Of a stretch of 8,730 nucleotides of DNA, positions 5,730 through 8,730 are shown one piece after another. The notes under the pieces are model-generated. The model was given only the letters and a program-made list of their open reading frames with translations, was not told the DNA's origin and did no database searches. The DNA comes from Nitrospirota bacterium (GTDB lineage Bacteria; Nitrospinota; Nitrospinia; Nitrospinales; VA-1). The DNA is taken from contig QJWD01000360.1 in NCBI GenBank assembly GCA_003235465.1, positions 1 to 8,730 of the forward strand, written 5' to 3'. The position numbers were made by a program, and so were the translations under genes. Each line of letters begins with the position of its first letter. The stretch's first letter is position 1.

Positions 5730-7108
5730 CCGGAGAGGGCCGAGTTGTTCTTGATGAAGGCGCGGTAGGGCAGGGTGCCCACCGCCTGGAACGTGAAGCA
5801 GTAAGTGCAGCCGAAAGTCAGGAGGGATGCGAAAAAGTAACCGTACCCGTAATAGGCAAACCCCGCCTTCAGCGTGACGAAGGTGAACGCGGTGTTTGAA
5901 ACGAGAAACAGGATGTGCAGGATGAGGGCCGGTTTCCTAAAATCGAAGTAAAACAGGATGATGAACATGAACATCGTCATCACGTGGAAGAAAGCGCCCA
6001 GCACGCCGATGCGGAACATGCCGAGCAGCATGTAGTTGATATTGAGCAGGTTGAACAGCCTCGGCGCCATGACGATGGCCAGAAACGAAACGAAGCCCTG
6101 AAAGAAAATCAGCAGGCGGGCGTTGTCGAGCAGGTTCGCAGTGATCTCGCCCTGGTTGAACCTGATCTTGTCGTAGGGCGCGTGATTCTGGATATCCTTG
6201 TAGAACAGCATGTACTTTTCGTAGAAACTGGTCTCCACGTTGACGAAGAAAATAGCCATCGCCGGGATGATGGTGAGGAAGGCGAGGAACATCGCCGTCT
6301 CGTAATGCGGGTAGGAGACGAACCCGGCGAGCAGCTCCTCCGCTTCCGGCGCGAGCCACATGATCCATTTGTCGACCCAGATGGCGAGGTTGTAGAACAG
6401 GCCGCAGGCCGCGAGGTCCCAGTACTTTCTGAAATAGCCGATGAAGCCGAAGAACTGGGTGGCCGGGTAGGGGTTTTCCACCAAGACGCGCGCGATCAGC
6501 GAGAACAGGATGAAACCCAGGCCGATGTTGAAGCCCGTGAGCGCCCCGGGTACGGAATGGCTGTCACCCATGTTCACGCCGAGCACCACCCCGAGGGCCA
6601 TGCCGAGGGCGAAATTCAGGCTGATGGTGGCGTAATCCTTGAGCGCGCTCAGAAACACGCTGACCAGCCAGATGCCGCTGATCAGGATATAATTGGCGGC
6701 GGCCGCCAGGCCGAGATCGAGCGGCAGGGTGAGGTAGCCCGTGTAAAAATACAGAACGAAGGGCAACTGCACAAGCAACAGGAAGCCGAGCGACCCGATG
6801 AGGATGCCGGGAATCTCGCGGATGTCGCGCTGGTACACCTTGTCGGAGATGTAGCGGGTGACGACAATGGTCAGCGGACCGGACAGCACCAGGGACAGGG
6901 AAAAATTGTAGATGATGACGAGGCGAAAACGCGACAGCTCGTCGGGCGACAAGAGCTGGCTGCCGAAGAGGACGATGCTGCCCAGGGAAAGAATGGTGAA
7001 CAGCCACGGGCCCGCGGTGATGAGCGCCGAAAACAGATAGCCGCCGAACAGCCCCGAGAGGTTGCCCTGCTGAATGAGTCGCCTGAGACCGAAGCCGATG
7101 CCCGCCAT
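5726..7108 (-). CDS. pelG: PelG, Pel exopolysaccharide inner-membrane transporter
   Basis: A 460-residue polytopic membrane protein, close to the length of known PelG proteins (about 456). It belongs to the polysaccharide transporter branch of the MOP flippase superfamily and is part of the inner-membrane complex that carries the Pel polymer across the membrane. The N-terminus MAGIGFGLRRL followed by a Gly-rich segment and the ITAGPWLFTILSLGS helix is characteristic of PelG. About twelve hydrophobic segments can be counted (near residues 22-49, 62-83, 101-123, 137-155, 163-178, 187-209, 231-246, 272-290, 331-348, 358-387, 393-412 and 418-440), with a charged loop at about 291-330. It begins five bases after the pelF stop, so translation is probably coupled; its ribosome binding site is only a weak G-rich run within the pelF end. 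No truncation is seen. Confidence 0.95.
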   Translation of the reverse strand: MAGIGFGLRRLIQQGNLSGLFGGYLFSALITAGPWLFTILSLGSIVLFGSQLLSPDELSRFRLVIIYNFSLSLVLSGPLTIVVTRYISDKVYQRDIREIPGILIGSLGFLLLVQLPFVLYFYTGYLTLPLDLGLAAAANYILISGIWLVSVFLSALKDYATISLNFALGMALGVVLGVNMGDSHSVPGALTGFNIGLGFILFSLIARVLVENPYPATQFFGFIGYFRKYWDLAACGLFYNLAIWVDKWIMWLAPEAEELLAGFVSYPHYETAMFLAFLTIIPAMAIFFVNVETSFYEKYMLFYKDIQNHAPYDKIRFNQGEITANLLDNARLLIFFQGFVSFLAIVMAPRLFNLLNINYMLLGMFRIGVLGAFFHVMTMFMFIILFYFDFRKPALILHILFLVSNTAFTFVTLKAGFAYYGYGYFFASLLTFGCTYCFTFQAVGTLPYRAFIKNNSALSG

Positions 7109-7113
7109 ATGGA

Positions 7114-8628
7114 TTACACCCCCACCATGCGCTTGAGTTTAGAGCCCTTTTGGGCCTCTTCGTAAATTTCCCGGTACAGGGCCACCAGGTCGGCCTTATT
7201 GTAGTGCCTTTCCACCCGCTGCCGGCATGAGCGGCTTGCCCGCGTGTGCCATTCCCGGTCGGTGAGCAGGCGGTGGACCGCCTGGGCCGTCGCCTGCGGG
7301 CTCGAGAGCGGCGTGATTTCGCCGCCGGGGCCGAGCGCTTCCGACGCCTCTTCGTGGCCGAGCACCATCTCGCGGCAGGAGCCAACGTCGGTGGCCACCG
7401 TCGGGATGCCGAGGGCGGCCGCTTCCAGGATCACCAGGGGCTGCGCCTCGCTGACGCTGGTCAGCACGTTGACGTCGATTTTGCCCAGGTAGTCTTTCGG
7501 GTCCACGCGGCCAGTGAACAGGATGTTGCTTTCGAGGCCGAGGTGGTTCGTTAGGCTCTGGCATTCGTCGTAGTATTCGGGGTCCGCGTTTTTCGGGCCG
7601 ATGACGTAGGCGAGCAGATCCGGGTGCGATTTGACCATGATCGCCACGGCGCGGATGTAGGTTTTCACGTCCTTGATCGGCACCACGCGGCCGATCAGCG
7701 CGATGGTCGGCATCGGGTTCTTTTCCCGCGGGATGCTTGCGAACAGGTCGACGTCGATGCCGTTGGGGATGATGCAGAACTTTTCCGGCGGCGCGCCGTC
7801 CACTTCCTGAAAGCGCTGGTTGCCCTTGTAGAGGGTGATGACCCGGTCCACCGCCTGGTAGCACACGCGGGAATAATTCTCGAAGGTGCGGATCCAGAAA
7901 TCCTTGAGGTCGGATGCCTGCTTGTCGATGGTCAGACGCGACAAGGCGGGGCTCTTGACCCAGTCGGAGATGGAAATCTCGATGCGCCGCTCGTTGGTGT
8001 AGATGCCGTGTTCGGTGAGCAACGCCGCGCGGCCCGTCTCCAGCGACGCGCGCGCCGCGAGCAGGCCGGCATAACCGGTGGACACCGCGTGGTACACGCC
8101 GGCTTTCGGCAGCTCGGCAAGAAGCACCGAATACAGGCCCTCGAACAGGCCGCGCCAGCTCCAGAAATAATCGATGAACGACTGTCCGGAGAAATGCGAT
8201 TCGTACATGTCGACCATGAACTCCCAGGCTTCCTCGGAATCGAGGAGCGTGCGCCGGCCCAGCTTGCCGCGCAGTGGGCCCAGGACGTCGAGCACCTGCT
8301 TCAGGTCTTCCAGGTTGCCCCGGGTCTTGAGGCCGAGCAGGGGGTCCTTCAGCCGCGCGAACAGCCTGCCCGCGCCGCCGAACAAGACGTTTCCCGGCGG
8401 CAGGTTTTGCAGCACCACCGTGGTCACGCTGACAACGTTATTCGGCAGGTCGTATTGCGGCGTGGTGTCCGTCGACGGGGCCACCACCGTCAGCAGGTGA
8501 AAGCTGTGATCGGGCAGGTCGCGGATCATGTCGTGCGCCCACTGCGACACCCCGCCCAGAACGTAAGGGTAGGTGCCCTCCAGAATGAGGCAGATGTCCG
8601 CCGTCGTCGATAAGGGGTTCTTGATCAC
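7114..8628 (-). CDS. pelF: PelF, GT4-family glycosyltransferase of Pel polysaccharide synthesis
   Basis: A 504-residue soluble GT-B fold glycosyltransferase, matching the usual length of PelF (about 507). It is the cytosolic polymerase subunit that adds sugars from UDP-activated donors to the Pel chain, working with the inner-membrane Pel proteins. The N-terminal ICLILEGTYPYVLGGVSQW (12-30) is a PelF hallmark. TEHGIYTNERR (205-215) and IPNGID (287-292) lie in the middle. The C-terminal nucleotide-binding domain has GRVVPIKD (313-320) with Arg314 and Lys319, then GRVDPKDYLGKIDVNVLTS, and the GT4 E-x7-E motif at Glu394 and Glu402. It starts at GTG 8626-8628, with GGAG eight bases upstream, and overlaps the stop of the preceding gene. 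The same frame continues open to the window edge, but that stretch is Arg/Pro/Gly-rich shadow sequence. All key residues are present, so the enzyme looks functional. Confidence 0.96.
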   Translation of the reverse strand: MIKNPLSTTADICLILEGTYPYVLGGVSQWAHDMIRDLPDHSFHLLTVVAPSTDTTPQYDLPNNVVSVTTVVLQNLPPGNVLFGGAGRLFARLKDPLLGLKTRGNLEDLKQVLDVLGPLRGKLGRRTLLDSEEAWEFMVDMYESHFSGQSFIDYFWSWRGLFEGLYSVLLAELPKAGVYHAVSTGYAGLLAARASLETGRAALLTEHGIYTNERRIEISISDWVKSPALSRLTIDKQASDLKDFWIRTFENYSRVCYQAVDRVITLYKGNQRFQEVDGAPPEKFCIIPNGIDVDLFASIPREKNPMPTIALIGRVVPIKDVKTYIRAVAIMVKSHPDLLAYVIGPKNADPEYYDECQSLTNHLGLESNILFTGRVDPKDYLGKIDVNVLTSVSEAQPLVILEAAALGIPTVATDVGSCREMVLGHEEASEALGPGGEITPLSSPQATAQAVHRLLTDREWHTRASRSCRQRVERHYNKADLVALYREIYEEAQKGSKLKRMVGV

Positions 8629-8730
8629 GTCAGGGGCTCCCGGCGGCCGCCGGCCGCGGTGGCCAGGGCGCTCTGGTTCGTCTTGTCCTCGTCCTGCCAG
8701 GTTTCCAGAATCTGCATGATGTCGAACGGG
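8625..8730 (-). CDS. C-terminal end of the gene upstream of pelF (probably a Pel operon gene)
   Basis: Only the last 34 codons are inside the window; the gene enters from the right edge. They read PFDIMQILETWQDEDKTN and then an Ala/Gly/Arg tail ending REPLT. The TGA (8625-8627) overlaps the GTG start of pelF, so the two are translationally coupled. In the standard pelABCDEFG order this place belongs to pelE, a membrane protein with a cytosolic TPR domain, and a helical charged C-terminus would be compatible. The fragment itself is too short and unspecific to prove it. Confidence 0.6.
   Translation of the reverse strand, partial: PFDIMQILETWQDEDKTNQSALATAAGGRREPLT

Noticed and set aside
5915..7165. 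A long plus-strand frame (416 codons) antisense to pelG
   Set aside because: Its composition (Glu, Asp, His, Gln and Arg runs) is the shadow expected opposite hydrophobic codons of a GC-rich membrane protein. pelG is clearly the real gene.
7624..8613. A long plus-strand frame antisense to pelF
   Set aside because: It is a Val/Asp/Arg/His-rich shadow of a well-recognised glycosyltransferase gene and lacks domain motifs.
8629..8730. An N-terminal extension of pelF to the window edge, in the same open frame
   Set aside because: The extension reads as Arg/Pro/Gly-rich shadow sequence, known PelF proteins begin close to the ILEGTYPYVLGG segment, and GTG at 8628 has a Shine-Dalgarno and a normal overlap with the upstream stop.

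Overview
The window looks like GC-rich chromosomal DNA from a Gram-negative bacterium, probably a proteobacterium. The support is indirect: part of a Pel exopolysaccharide operon, a GCS2-type ligase beside an M14 deacylase, a type IV prepilin-like protein, and GC-rich codon use broken by two AT-rich intergenic islands (about 3230-3300 and 4000-4170). No tRNA, rRNA, CRISPR array, insertion sequence or other mobile element was seen. The genus cannot be named from this sequence.

Layout. (1) Positions 1-1262, plus strand: the last 82 codons of a glutamate-cysteine-ligase-like (GCS2) protein, overlapping by a GTGA junction a zinc-dependent succinylglutamate desuccinylase/aspartoacylase-type protein. 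(2) Positions 1278-1961, minus strand: an exported coiled-coil/TPR protein followed by a 38-residue single-pass membrane protein. (3) Positions 1962-2787: an intergenic region carrying an exact TGTGA-N6-TCACA (CRP-type) palindrome and a good -10 box, then a cytoplasmic cyclophilin-type peptidyl-prolyl isomerase. (4) Positions 2800-3186, minus strand: an unrecognised 128-residue protein with a C-terminal membrane segment. (5) Positions 3187-4700: a gene-free stretch with hairpins, a prepilin-like protein that lacks the usual Glu5, an AT-rich intergenic region, and a divergent MarR-like winged-helix regulator. (6) Positions 4707-8730, minus strand: the end of a Pel operon (tail of an unidentified gene, pelF, pelG), then an SDR sugar epimerase with its own likely promoter.

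How the genes fit together. PelF polymerises the sugar chain in the cytosol and PelG helps move it across the inner membrane. The epimerase could supply the galacto-configured nucleotide sugar, as PelX does in some pseudomonads. The GCS2/M14 pair resembles amidoligase-plus-hydrolase gene neighbourhoods thought to make and trim small peptide-like or acyl-amino-acid metabolites. The winged-helix regulator and the prepilin share an AT-rich divergent promoter region, so the regulator may control the pilin. The most unusual items are the Glu5-less orphan prepilin with its divergent regulator, the tiny membrane protein beside the exported TPR protein, and the CRP-like operator upstream of a cyclophilin gene.
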